From positions 54,875 to 118,874 of the forward strand of contig SKCR01037628.1 in the NCBI GenBank assembly GCA_019454045.1: 64,000 nucleotides of DNA, written 5' to 3'. The position numbers and the translations under genes are program-made. Source of the DNA: Zanthoxylum bungeanum (lineage: Eukaryota > Streptophyta > Magnoliopsida > Sapindales > Rutaceae). Of the stretch, positions 1 through 9,430 are shown one piece after another. Every line of letters begins with the position of its first letter. Within the stretch, counting starts at the first letter, position 1. The notes beneath the pieces were generated by a model. That model ran no database searches. It was not told where the DNA came from and was given only the letters and a program-made list of their open reading frames with translations.

Positions 1-377
1 CAATAAGTATGAAATATTTCATAATATGAAACTTGTTTCAATGAACATGCAACTTCAACCAATAGACTTATAACTTTTAGCAATAACATGCAATTTCTTA
101 TGCGTCAAAAATCGCACATGTAATTATGACCATTGAACATGCAACTAATATCATTAGACATACAACTTTTACCAATAAATATGAAATATTTTATAATATG
201 AAACTTTTTACAATGAACTTGCAACTTCAACCATTTGACATGCAATTTTTAGTAATAACATGTAATTTTGTATGCCTCGAAAACCGCACATATAACTATG
301 ACCATTGAACATGCAACTAATATCATTATACATGCAATTAATACTATTAGACATGCAAATTTCACCAATAAATATAT
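1..377. repeat. ~172-bp tandem satellite, left part
   Basis: Tandem repeat whose units begin with CAATAA(A)TATGAAATATTTT at positions 1 and 173, with a third start near 366. Within a unit the words CATGCAACT, CAACTTCAACCA and AATAACATGCAATT recur in fixed order. The spacing is about 172 bp; the second unit is longer because of a small internal duplication near 305-355. The array continues past the left edge of the window and resumes at 1104 after the solo LTR. It has no coding potential; short open frames in it are chance frames repeated with the unit. Confidence 0.85.
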
Positions 378-1103
378 TGTTGACGGTGGATTTTGGTCTC
401 AGGGTAATATTGGAATATCACTCCCGAGGAAATCCTCCTTCAATAGTGAATTTGTTTGGTTATGGGGGACCAAAGACAAATTTAGCAAAAGACAGATAAA
501 CACACCAATCAACAAGGAGATTTAACGTGGTTCGGTGGATTTGGATCCGACCTACGTCCACGGACACAAAAAAGATGATACTTTTATTACTTAAACACTC
601 TTCTCGGGTCTCTACAAGTCAGAGCTTGAAGATTCAGATCACTAATTTTGTTGATGCTTTTTACACATACTCTGTCCTCCTATTTATAATAGTATAGAAA
701 TCAGACTCCTATTTGCATAAGAAATCCTAATTGAACTTAGTCTCTTCTCCTTGCAAGGATTCCTAGCCTGATATTCCATTCTCTTTTCTTATTCCTTTTC
801 GGATTCTGACTTCGTTTCCTTGTGAGAGTAGGATAACTCGTTTTATCTTATCCGCAAGAATAGGGTGTCGTCATCTTGAACGCGTCTCGCCGTCTGGTCG
901 GTCTTCATGAGGTCGGTCATGACAGTCTTTTATGCTGAGAGTGTTTCTGCCGACCTTAAAGTGCTCGGTCATCCGAACCAAAGTAGTCGGTCTTTACATG
1001 TTGTGGTCGGGTCGGTTTTGATGATCTTAACCAGTCAGGGAATTACCCTCCTGTCCTCGTCATGCTGTCGCAAATGTCATAGTGCCTGAAAACACCATCA
1101 ACA
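378..1103 (-). mobile_element. Solo LTR, Tat/Gypsy family, with TATAT TSD
   Basis: Starts TGTTGACGG at 378 and ends CATCAACA at 1103, flanked on both sides by TATAT (373-377 and 1104-1108). This is a clean 5-bp target duplication inside the satellite. Its first ~180 bp match the start of the LTR at 62250 (TGTTGACGG, then ATCCTCCTTCAA, then AACGTGGTTCGG, then CCTACGTCCACGG). The rest is diverged. On the minus strand a TATA box lies near 681-694, giving the same orientation as the 62-kb element. No internal region, primer site or polypurine tract is present, so this is a solo LTR left by LTR-LTR recombination. Length is 726 bp. Confidence 0.9.
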
Positions 1104-1525
1104 TATATAATATTTTTAATATGAAATATTTTACAATGAACATGCAACTTCAACCATTAGACTTGTAATTTTTAGCAATAACATGCAATTGTTTATGCCT
1201 CAAAACTGCACATGTAAATATGACTATTGAATATGCAATTAATATCATTAGACATGCAACTTTCAACAATAAACATGAAATATTTTCTAATATAAATTTT
1301 TTTACAATGAACATGCAACTTCAACCATTAAACTTGCAATTTTTATCATTAACATGCAATTGTTTATGCCTCGAAAATTGCACATATAACTATAACCATT
1401 GCACATGCTACTAATACCATTAGACATGCAACTTGTGCCAATAAATATGAAATATTTTACAATAAACATGCAACTTTAACTATTAGATTTGTAATTTTTA
1501 ATAATAACATGCAACAATTTTTTTA
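1104..1525. repeat. ~172-bp tandem satellite, right part
   Basis: Continuation of the satellite at 1-377 after the solo LTR. Unit starts are at about 1112, 1268 and 1439 (TATGAAATATTTT), about 171 bp apart. The last unit fades out near 1520 into AT-rich sequence. A short perfect palindrome, GAACAACCAGTTGTTC, lies at about 1594-1609 just outside the array. Confidence 0.82.
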
Positions 1526-1688
1526 TATTATTCTATTTTTATTAATATTTTACATTTCATTTATTAAAAAAATAATATATATATATTTTTTTGGAACAAC
1601 CAGTTGTTCTAAATTTTTTAAGTGGCAGCCAAATAAGCACCTAATATGAGGCCTTCAATTTTTTAAGAGAAAGTTTTACTTTCATTTA

Positions 1689-1937
1689 TCAACTAGAAAA
1701 TAATAATTGGATGTTTGTGGCGAAATTTCCCAACCAAATTACATCATCAACAATATGAATAGTTAAATTTGTCGAAGAGTGAATAACTTTATTACACCCT
1801 TTGAGCACGTAAGAAACAATTATCCATTGAGAAATCTCCATCAACTTCTGAATTTCATTAATTGTCCAAATAATCTCGAGTAAGCTTTCAAATTTTCTTA
1901 ATATTAAGTTAGTCACCTTCAACGAATCAATCTCCAC
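1689..1937 (-). pseudogene. RNase H-like fragment (LINE/RVT_3 type)
   Basis: The 82-residue minus-strand frame begins MEIDSLKV and ends VIWLGNFATNIQLL. This resembles the C-terminal half of the RNase H domain common after plant LINE reverse transcriptases: an acidic ExDSL strand, a central helix, a 'S-YV-R-N-V-H' segment and the typical VWL-DFP-I-L tail. The N-terminal catalytic part and any reverse transcriptase are missing, and the expected RR-xN-xAH motif is degraded (LKGCNKVIHSS). I read it as a dead fragment rather than a host gene. The family call rests on pattern recognition only. Confidence 0.5.
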
Positions 1938-2387
1938 TATTAATACAGTCCAAATAATAAAGCCTCTATTTAGAGTATAGTTACATCCTGTGACAGTTTA
2001 ATTTTCCTCCCACCTGCCAGCAGTATTCTTTTCTTCCGCATTTCTTAAACAACAACCCTAATCTAACAGCATTATGATGTTTCTGAACTGAGACATCCCC
2101 ATTGAGTTTATGTCATATGAGCCTTCATTTACAAGTGTGTGTATCATGTTTCCAAACAAGCATTAAATTTTGAATAATTATATCATCTGTTAAGATTTGA
2201 AAACTCAAATGCGATGCCAGTGAGTGTCAGTCAATGAGACATAATTAACAAAGCTTATCAAGATACTCAAGTTTGTGCAGAGATATATCCCCAGCATAAA
2301 AAAAGTGTCGTCACGTCACATCACACACTATGTGCTGCCCGTTCCAAAACCGGCCACGTAAATTCAAGGTCATAAAACAAAATACGT
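1938..2387. other. Intergenic, upstream of the PWWP gene
   Basis: About 450 bp between the RNase H fragment and the PWWP-gene promoter. No coding frame or repeat was recognised. It becomes less AT-rich toward 2300-2390, where CACGTAA and ACGTCAC words appear next to the predicted core promoter. Confidence 0.5.
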
Positions 2388-2404
2388 CACACGTGTATAA
2401 ATAT
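2386..2404 (+). promoter_or_regulatory. Core promoter of the PWWP gene: G-box and TATA box
   Basis: CACACGTGT (about 2388-2396) is immediately followed by TATAAATA (2396-2403), about 490 bp before the chosen start codon. The ACGTGT core is a G-box/ABRE-like bZIP or bHLH site. The spacing would put transcription start near 2430. Inferred from motifs only. Confidence 0.5.
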
Positions 2405-2429
2405 CACTGGACTTTCAGCATAAATTTTC

Positions 2430-2889
2430 ACAGGCAAATTTAACAATTTTGGGAAAATTTTAGAGGAAAAAAATGAAAAACAAGGAAAGCTGAGGGAGCT
2501 GAGCTGACCCATCACTGGAGGAAAGCGTAAGAGGACGAGAGCTCATCGTGCTCGGGTTTTGTTTAATTCTTTAGATCACTTAAACGACAACCATTTTATG
2601 AACCAAACGCAAACGACCCCCATTCACTCTGTAAAACCCAAACCCTCGGGTTTCACTACTCAGAAGATCTAACAAAGGTACGCTTTTTAATCTTTTTTTT
2701 TTTATGTGAATTTACTGCTTAACGTTTCAATCTTTACTTCATTTCTATTGCATGCGTCACATGGCTTCTTAATTTTTTTTTCCCTTTTTAGTTACTTTTG
2801 GTACTTGGGTTTATCGGATTTTTTTTTGGAGAATTGTTTCGTTAAAGAGGTTTTTAATGATTTTGAAATATACCCAGATATTTTTTTTC
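2430..2889 (+). other. 5' leader of the PWWP gene with a candidate intron
   Basis: Non-coding leader between the TATA box and ATG 2890. A splice donor-like AAAG|GTACGC lies at 2677/2678. Pyrimidine-rich acceptors are possible at TTTTTAG ending 2791 or at ACCCAG ending near 2877. Several out-of-frame stops support it being untranslated. The exact splice pair cannot be settled without cDNA. Confidence 0.4.
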
Positions 2890-4346
2890 ATGGATGAACG
2901 GAAAGACGAGGATGTTTCAGTTTTCAGGGGTGATTTGGGAGAGTCTACAGTGACAGTCAGTGAAACCCTTGTTGAGTCCATGGCACGTGAGGCTCAGGTT
3001 GGTGCGATCGAGGGGTCTAATGAGGCATGTGGTAGAGAGGATGTGTTGTGGAGGCTGTTGGTTCACGTGTTCTAGTTGAAGGTGAGGAGCATTTGAATGA
3101 TGGAAAATTTGTAACCGTGGCTGTGGCGGGGCTTCTGAGGCTGGTGTAGAGAGAGATCTGAGAAGTATAAGTGGTGTGGGGGATGTAGTTGGTGATTCAG
3201 GTGCTAGGGAAAGTGAGATTTCCGATGGAAAAGCATCAAGTCATGGATTGGAAGCCGTGGTGGGAGGGCTTCTGGTGGAGCAGATAGCTGCCGGGGAGGG
3301 TTTTGAGAAAAATAAGGATGTGATTGGAAGTGATAGAGCAGGTAGTGTAGTTCATGATATGTCTGCTCATGAAAATGGAATTCAAAACGATGGGGTTCAA
3401 GACGGGGGAATCAGGAATAGGGTTGAAGGGTCTAATGCGGATGTGGGTTCAACAGTTGGAGAAACTCAAGTTGTTCATGCCGAGGACATTGGGGTGGTAT
3501 CTGGTGAGGAGGGTTTGGAGAGAGGATTTCCTAATGGTAATGCAAAGAGAGGTAGTGAATGGTTAGTGGTGCTGGTTGCGAAGCACAGGGCAGTGGAGCT
3601 GAAAATGTGGTTGGACATTCTATGGTGGTGTTTGGCAATGTGAGGGAAGAAACTCATATTGTTGAGGAAGTTGATAGGGAGAGTGAAAATCCTGAGGTGA
3701 AAGAAATGGTTAAGGGTGCTGAGCAAGGTACGGAAATAGATGCTGATGGGAAAAACACAAAAGAACTGGTTAAGGGTGCTGAGAAAGGTAGGGAAATGAA
3801 TGCTGCTGGGGAAGATGCACATCGAGATGTAGAGACACAAAATTTGGGGAATACTGATGATGAAACACTGAATCCTGGTAATCGAATTACGGTTACTGTC
3901 GAATATTCAAGTGTTCAGAAGCAGGTTGTTGAGGAAGCGGCAGTTATGGTCGATGACGAGGGTTCGAATCCCAAGGTTGATGCTGTTGGCATTGATTCTA
4001 CGGATGGGATTACTTCTAGTTCAGAAGAAAAGAAAATTCCAATCGCTGAGGCAGACGACAGAGGAACAGGAAATGATAGTGTTGTTAGTGCAAATTCTAA
4101 TTTTCTGGATGAACAAAATCCAGTTGTTGTTACGAGGGCAGTTCCAGAGATGGATAAAGAGGAATTTATGTGTTCTACCGTGGAAGGTATGGAAACTGAA
4201 TCTTTCGATGAAAATTTAAGTTTTTCATTGGAAGAATTGCAGGGAAATTTTGGGAGATTTGATGGGAGCACTGAATATCACTTCAATGTTTATGCAGATT
4301 CGCTGTCCTTCTGTCATCCAACCCAAGGGTTGGAAGTGAAGATACC
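2890..4346 (+). pseudogene. Frameshifted N-terminal region of the PWWP-domain gene
   Basis: From ATG 2890 (MDERKDEDVS) an acidic, Glu/Asp/Gly/Val-rich low-complexity protein can be followed to 4346, but only by changing frame four times. The changes are at about 3041-3047 (a doubled GT), 3126-3131 (at a GGGG run), 3553-3560 and 4310-4330. Between the breaks composition and codon use are continuous: repeated VKGAE, EVD and VVGDSG-like words. This is what an unspliced N-terminal extension of the downstream PWWP protein should look like. The breaks may be real decay or uncorrected assembly indels. If real, only the downstream frame starting at 4347 can make the PWWP protein. No recognisable domain lies in this part; such acidic tails are normal in plant PWWP proteins. 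Confidence 0.65.
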
Positions 4347-7082
4347 ATGAAGGACAAAAATGTGCATCCTGATAAAAATCACCAACAGTCGCAGCTTGAA
4401 GGGTGTTTCAACCAGGGCACTACTCATTATGTTGCTCTTGTTGATTCAAATACAACACATGCAATGGAAATGGATGAACAAATTACTAAGGCTGAAATGG
4501 ATGAGATATTATCTTGCTCTGGAAATGTTCAGAACTTCAAGGATGGGAAACTGTCCATGGATACTGAATTAGATACCCAAGTCACTGGCAGAGGGGATGA
4601 CATTCCTATGATAAACAATCAAGAGGCTCTAAATTCCAATGTGAAGGTTCAGATGCCTACTGAGAATAATCAACAATTGAAGCTTGAAGAGAGATTAGAC
4701 ATGAGTGGGGCTTGTCATCTTGCTCAGCTTCAGGTTGCTTCAAATGTGGGGAAATTTGTGGTTGGGCATGATGTAAATGATGCGGAACAAGTAAATTCAG
4801 ATTTAGGGAATGGAATGGAAGCTCAAAAACAGTCAACTTGTGAGGTTGTTGGCAGTGAAGTTACATTGGATGTCAAGGTTTCTTCAAATCCGATTGTTGA
4901 AGTTCCTTGCTCTCCTGTTCAGGTCATAAAGGAAGGTGAAGGTCTGCAGACAGCTGAAGGAGACAAGAGTACATCTGGTGGTCTTTCTTTAGTTGATTCA
5001 ACTGTTGGGCATGAGATGCAAGTTGAAGAACATGTTACTGATACTGAAAAGGACGCTTTACATGGAGAGCAGGAAATGGAAGTTGAAGAACATGATAGTG
5101 ATACTGAACAGCCTGAAACCAATGAGGAGAAATTTGTTAACCGAGTAACTACAAGGGCTGAAAGCTTGGTGAAATCCCATCAAGGTAGTTATCTGTTGCC
5201 ACTGGAAGATGGAGAGTTTTGTGTGTCTGATTTAGTTTGGGGTAAAGTGCGGAGCCATCCATGGTGGCCTGGACAGATTTATGATCCTTCAGATGCATCC
5301 GAGAAGGCAATGAAGTATCATAAGAAGGACTGTTTTCTGGTTGCCTATTTTGGGGATCGGACATTTGCTTGGGTTGATGCATCTCAGTTAAAGCCCTTTT
5401 ATTCTCATTTCTCTCAGGTAGAGAAGCAGAGCAATGCCGAAATGTTTCAGAATGCTGTCGATTGTTCTCTGGAAGAAGTCAGCAGCCGCGTAGAGACGGG
5501 GCTTGCATGCCATTGCATACCAAATGATGCTTGTGATGAAATCAGATTACAAATTGTTGAGAACGCGGGAATCCGGCAGGAATCGAGTGTGAGGGAAGGG
5601 GTGGACAAATCTGCTAGTGCTCAATCTTTTCAACCTGATAAATTAGTTGAGTATATGAAGGCATTGGCACTGTCTCCATCTAGTGGGGCTGACCGACTGG
5701 AGCTTGTGATAGCTAAAGCTCAGTTGTTGTCCTTCTATCGTTTAATGGGATATTGTGAGCTACCTAAATTCCAATTTTGTGTAGGGTTAGTGGAATATGA
5801 TGTTGATACTTCACACTTTGCGGACGAGATTTACACAACTCCAGTTAGTAAGGATGATGAACATATTTCGTCTGGTAAGGGGACTTCCCAAACTCAAAGA
5901 AGCTCTTATCCCAAACGTAAACACAATTTGAAGGATAGTATGTACCCTAGGAAAAAAGAAAAGAGGCTGTCTGAATTGATGATTGGGTCATTCGACACCG
6001 TAGATGATGAATTTGACTCTGATGGAAAAGCTGGTGGTAAGTTGGTTTCACCATCTTCTAGCAAGAAGCGCAAGGTAGTTGATTTTGTGGGAGATGACTC
6101 ATCACAAGATGGGAGGAAAACTATTTCCCTTGCGAAAGTGTCTAGCACCACACCTAATATTTCCAAGCCATCCTTCAAAATTGGTGAGTGCATTCGTCGA
6201 GTTGCAAGCCAAATGACTGGATCTCCATCTGTTCTGAAGAGTAATAGTGAGAGGTTGCAGAAGGTTGATGGAGATGGCTCTGATGTTTCCTTCGAAAATT
6301 TTGCGGATGCAGAAGGGAAGAGGGTGATTCTTCCAACGGATTATTCATCATTAGATGACTTGCTATCACAACTTCACTTGGCCGCAAGATACCCCATGAA
6401 AGGATACAGTTTTTTTAACATTGTCATCAGTTTCTTCTCTGATTTCAGGAATTCAATAATTTCAGACCGACATGCTATGGACAAACTAGGTGGTAAAAGG
6501 AAAAAATCATCCCAAATTTTGGGTTCTCCAGAAACTTTTGAATTTGAGGAGATGGGTGACACTTATTGGACAGACAGGGTAGTCCATAATGGGTCTGAAG
6601 AGCAACCTTCAGCTCCCCCAGCACCAGCAGCTACAGGTAAAAATAGCCGAGGATATCAAATTGTGCCTGTTGAACTAAAACCTGCACAAAAGAGTCGTAG
6701 ATCATACTCTAGGAAGCAATATTCTGATGCAAACCATGATCTGACACCACCAAAACTGCCTGGCTATGTGGACGAGAATTCACCAGCAGAACTTAAAATT
6801 AACTTCTCTGGGGTGGATGCCATTCCTTCAGAGACAAACCTGAATAAGATGTTTAGGTGCTTCGGACCTTTAAAGGAATCTGAGACAGAAGTTGACAGGG
6901 AAAGTAGTTGTGCCAGAGTGGTTTTCAAGAAGTGTGCTGATGCAGAAGTTGCTCACAGTAGTGCTCCAAAATTCAATATCTTTGGACCCATTGTTGTAAA
7001 TTACCAGCTCAGCTACAATATTTCAGAATCATTTAAAGCATTACCCATTGTCACATCCCTTGGCGAGGAATATGCAACTTGA
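4347..7082 (+). CDS. PWWP-domain protein (PDP-like chromatin reader), intact C-terminal 911 codons
   Basis: A single open frame of 911 codons. A PWWP domain spans about residues 288-360: the frame reads SDLVWGKVRSHPWWPGQIYD, then FLVAYFGDRTFAWV and QLKPF, with the diagnostic HPWWPG. PWWP domains bind methylated histone H3 and DNA in the nucleus. The Arabidopsis PDP1 family (PWWP-DOMAIN PROTEIN) works with Polycomb repressive complex 2; I infer the same type of role here. Downstream are lysine/serine-rich stretches that look like nuclear localisation signals (PKRKHNLKD, PRKKEKR, SSKKRKV). A C-terminal RRM-like segment at about 780-890 (ELKINFSGVDAIPSE, ARVVFKKCADAEVA, FNIFGPIVVNYQLSY) is typical of this family. 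The upstream acidic region at 2890-4346 belongs to the same gene but is frameshifted, so ATG 4347 may be only an internal methionine. The coding part has no intron. Confidence 0.85.
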   Translation: MKDKNVHPDKNHQQSQLEGCFNQGTTHYVALVDSNTTHAMEMDEQITKAEMDEILSCSGNVQNFKDGKLSMDTELDTQVTGRGDDIPMINNQEALNSNVKVQMPTENNQQLKLEERLDMSGACHLAQLQVASNVGKFVVGHDVNDAEQVNSDLGNGMEAQKQSTCEVVGSEVTLDVKVSSNPIVEVPCSPVQVIKEGEGLQTAEGDKSTSGGLSLVDSTVGHEMQVEEHVTDTEKDALHGEQEMEVEEHDSDTEQPETNEEKFVNRVTTRAESLVKSHQGSYLLPLEDGEFCVSDLVWGKVRSHPWWPGQIYDPSDASEKAMKYHKKDCFLVAYFGDRTFAWVDASQLKPFYSHFSQVEKQSNAEMFQNAVDCSLEEVSSRVETGLACHCIPNDACDEIRLQIVENAGIRQESSVREGVDKSASAQSFQPDKLVEYMKALALSPSSGADRLELVIAKAQLLSFYRLMGYCELPKFQFCVGLVEYDVDTSHFADEIYTTPVSKDDEHISSGKGTSQTQRSSYPKRKHNLKDSMYPRKKEKRLSELMIGSFDTVDDEFDSDGKAGGKLVSPSSSKKRKVVDFVGDDSSQDGRKTISLAKVSSTTPNISKPSFKIGECIRRVASQMTGSPSVLKSNSERLQKVDGDGSDVSFENFADAEGKRVILPTDYSSLDDLLSQLHLAARYPMKGYSFFNIVISFFSDFRNSIISDRHAMDKLGGKRKKSSQILGSPETFEFEEMGDTYWTDRVVHNGSEEQPSAPPAPAATGKNSRGYQIVPVELKPAQKSRRSYSRKQYSDANHDLTPPKLPGYVDENSPAELKINFSGVDAIPSETNLNKMFRCFGPLKESETEVDRESSCARVVFKKCADAEVAHSSAPKFNIFGPIVVNYQLSYNISESFKALPIVTSLGEEYAT

Positions 7083-7727
7083 TGTCAACACTCAAGAAGT
7101 GAATTTAGATGGAAATTTCAGGTATTTATTTGCTATTGTTCTGAAGTTTTTATACTGTTTAATGCTGGAATATTCTTGATTATGATCTTGGTCAAAATTT
7201 TCAAGTTGAATTCCTTGCGAAATGTTTCTATTAAATTACTAGTATTTGTTACTCTTTTAATCGAGTATTGGCATAAGAGGATTCATAACATGTGACTAAT
7301 CCAAATTGTACAAGGAGCAGATGTTATCTGCAAACATCTCAGGGAAATTTGGTATTTAATTAGTTGACAGGACTCTTCATGTCATATCTTTTTTGTTGAG
7401 ATGGAATATTCATTCCTTGTTTAGACTCTGAGCCCTTTGTGAACCTTTATTTGGATGTTGTTAGTACTGCATATTGCTTAATGTTAGATGGATTTTGCAC
7501 ACGTATGAGCCAGACACCATATTAAATCGAAGTTAGCTGTTTCTGTAATGCAAATGAAGTTACCTTTGATTCATCCTTTTTTCACCTTCAATTCATTGTC
7601 AAATACCTTATCATACTTATTATTTGTTAATTGATGGAGATGTTATAGGAGAGGGCAGACACCAAGGATATATGCGGATAAAGTGCTGAAGAAAAAAAAG
7701 GCACATGCTTGATAAAGGGCTCCCAGA
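7083..7727 (+). other. 3' UTR of the PWWP gene with a probable intron
   Basis: The stop codon is followed by about 39 bp and then TTTCAG|GTATTT at 7121/7122, a good splice donor. A matching acceptor, GTTATAG|GAGAGG, ends at 7648. Introns after the stop are known in plant genes. The exon from 7649 runs into the duplicated block at 7728. No coding sequence was recognised here. Confidence 0.45.
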
Positions 7728-7928
7728 GAAGGTAACCAGACAGTTTATCTGGTTATTTGCTGTATATTCTGTTCAAATATCCTTTTTTGTTGAGTTGTAC
7801 ACAGATGCACGATGTTATCTCCTGCGCGAAGGTAACCAGATGGTTAGTTTATCTGGTTATTTGCTGTATCTTCTGTTCAAAGTTTTTTTTTTGTTGAGTT
7901 GTACACAGATTCACGATGTTATCTCTTG
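7728..7928 (+). repeat. Tandem duplication, ~100-bp unit
   Basis: Two near-identical units, 7728-7826 and 7828-7928, each running from GAAGGTAACCAGA through TTATCTGGTTATTTGCTGTAT to CACGATGTTATCTC. They differ by a few substitutions and small indels. The block lies in or just after the presumed 3' UTR of the PWWP gene. Confidence 0.85.
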
Positions 7929-8598
7929 CATGCGTCAGTTAGTGTATTATATAGCAACTTTGCTGACCATAGGAATCATGTTTCTTGTCTATCATTTTAT
8001 GCTTCCTCCTTGTATCTTATGGCGAAAGCTGTGGTGTATGCTTTTGATCTCCTCTTGAGTTATTCATGGCATTGGCAGTTTGTGGGTTGCCAAAGCACGG
8101 GACCTGCATACGAGTTTTCCCTTCAGATGTGCATATTCTCCTCTCAGGTGTCCAAACTTACCATCCATGTACCATCTTTCTTTCCTGCCGTTTTCATGCG
8201 AGATTGTACTAATTTTGTGAGAATCACAATTAAAGGATTAATTAAAACTTATTTTTTATTAGTGCTCAACTCTGATGCATAAGGGAAATATGAACCCTTG
8301 AATCTCCTTAGTTTAGTTACTTGAACTTGTAATTATAAAATCTATTTTTGATGAGATAAATTAGAATATGGACAGGCAAGTGACCCTTTCCTGTTGTAAG
8401 AAGTTTTTGTTCTTTCTTGAACATTATGCCATACCATTATCTTGAAAATTAACTTGGCTTTGCAAGAACAAAAATGTATTGAAACCTGTGAAAGAGAGTG
8501 ATAGCAACCAGTTTGAAGTACCTTGCCCTGAAAGCTGTAGCTATTTTTTTTTCTTTTCCTTTGCGAGCAGGCATCCATACACAACAAAAATGGTGTGG
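7929..8598. other. Intergenic, no gene recognised
   Basis: AT-rich sequence, possibly the last transcribed part of the PWWP locus. Short frames on both strands (for example 7899-8282 plus and 8342-8587 minus) have no recognisable domain, no family-like composition and no good splice context. I do not call them genes. Confidence 0.5.
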
Positions 8599-8736
8599 TT
8601 CACATGAGTTCATACATGATGGTTGGTTCTTTCGGCCATCTTAGGGAAAAAAAACTTCTGATGGCAACATGAGGGAAAAAAAATTTAATTCACATGAGTT
8701 CATACATGATGGTTGGTTCTTTCGGCCATCTTAGGG
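8599..8736 (+). repeat. Perfect 48-bp direct repeat
   Basis: The 48-bp block starting TTCACATGAGTTCATACATG and ending CGGCCATCTTAGGG occurs at 8599-8646 and again, apparently unchanged, at 8689-8736. A 42-bp spacer separates the copies, itself built from partly repeated GAGGGAAAAAAA and GATGGCAACATGAGGG words. It looks like a young local duplication. Confidence 0.85.
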
Positions 8737-8956
8737 ACCCTAGATCATTGGGCTTAAAGGGTGTGGTTTAATAATTAAGATTTGATTTGTAAGTTTGTAA
8801 GATTTTATTTGATCCATTTTCGACCTTTAAAAAAAAAAGAAAAAAAAAAAAGGGAGAGCTGCCTATGGTTGCCAAGTGCGATGATGTATGTGGATCAAAT
8901 CTCATCGCATTCATGCAAGTCAAAACAAAACCCACTGCAAAACAGGCAAGGCCCCA

Positions 8957-8984
8957 CACGTGTCAAAAAAACTCCCCCACGTAG
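8957..8984 (+). promoter_or_regulatory. ABRE/G-box motifs upstream of the RCI2-type gene
   Basis: CACACGTGTC (about 8955-8964) and CCCACGTAG (8977-8985) both contain the ACGT core of ABA-responsive elements. They lie about 130-155 bp before ATG 9111. RCI2/LTI6 genes are classically induced by cold, salt and ABA, so an ABRE pair fits the gene. Function is inferred from motif and position. Confidence 0.5.
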
Positions 8985-9110
8985 CTGCTTAAATCTTTGC
9001 CACTGTTGACACATACACACACTACTGTTCAATTGCTGTCCTCTTCAGAAGCACTTTTAAACCCTCTATCAGCTGCTGCTTCATCTTCATCTTCTCTCTC
9101 GTTGTTGTAA

Positions 9111-9430
9111 ATGGGTTCAGAGACTTTCTTAGAAGTAATTCTGGCCATTTTGCTTCCTCCTGTTGGCGTATTCCTACGTTATGGCTGTGGGGTACGTAAA
9201 TTTTATTTTATTTTATTTTTTTAAATTTAAAATTTTAAAAAAAATCATTTCATTTGCCTTGGTTCCTGTGGATTTTTTTCTCTAATGCAAAATCTTGTTA
9301 TATGTTACAAGTGCGATGATGAAGTTATGATTTGATTGAATTGCAGGTGGAGTTCTGGATAGCTTTGTTGCTGACAATTCTGGGTTACATTCCGGGAATT
9401 ATATATGCAATTTATGTGTTAGTCGGATGA
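9111..9430 (+). CDS. RCI2: RCI2/LTI6/PMP3-type hydrophobic membrane peptide (two exons)
   Basis: Exon 1 is 9111-9191 and exon 2 is 9347-9430. The intron 9192-9346 has a GTACGT donor and a TTGCAG acceptor, and it falls right after the conserved GCG motif (RYGCG|VEFW), in phase 0. The product is 54 residues: it starts MGSETFLEVILAILLPPVGV and continues FLRYGCG, then VEFWIALLLTILGYIPGIIY and AIYVLVG. This is the complete UPF0057/PMP3 family layout: two membrane helices joined by the R-(Y/F)-GCG-VEFW loop, with the same length as Arabidopsis RCI2A. These peptides sit in the plasma membrane and limit Na+ uptake and membrane depolarisation under cold and salt stress. No defects are visible. The gene symbol is a family-level assignment; which paralogue it is cannot be told. 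Confidence 0.96.

Noticed and set aside
1..1525. Centromere core
   Set aside because: The unit size fits but the array here is short, interrupted and next to a gene; there is no evidence of centromere function.
3559..4350. A separate 263-codon gene
   Set aside because: Composition is continuous with the frames before and after, and it lies between two frame breaks of the same PWWP gene.
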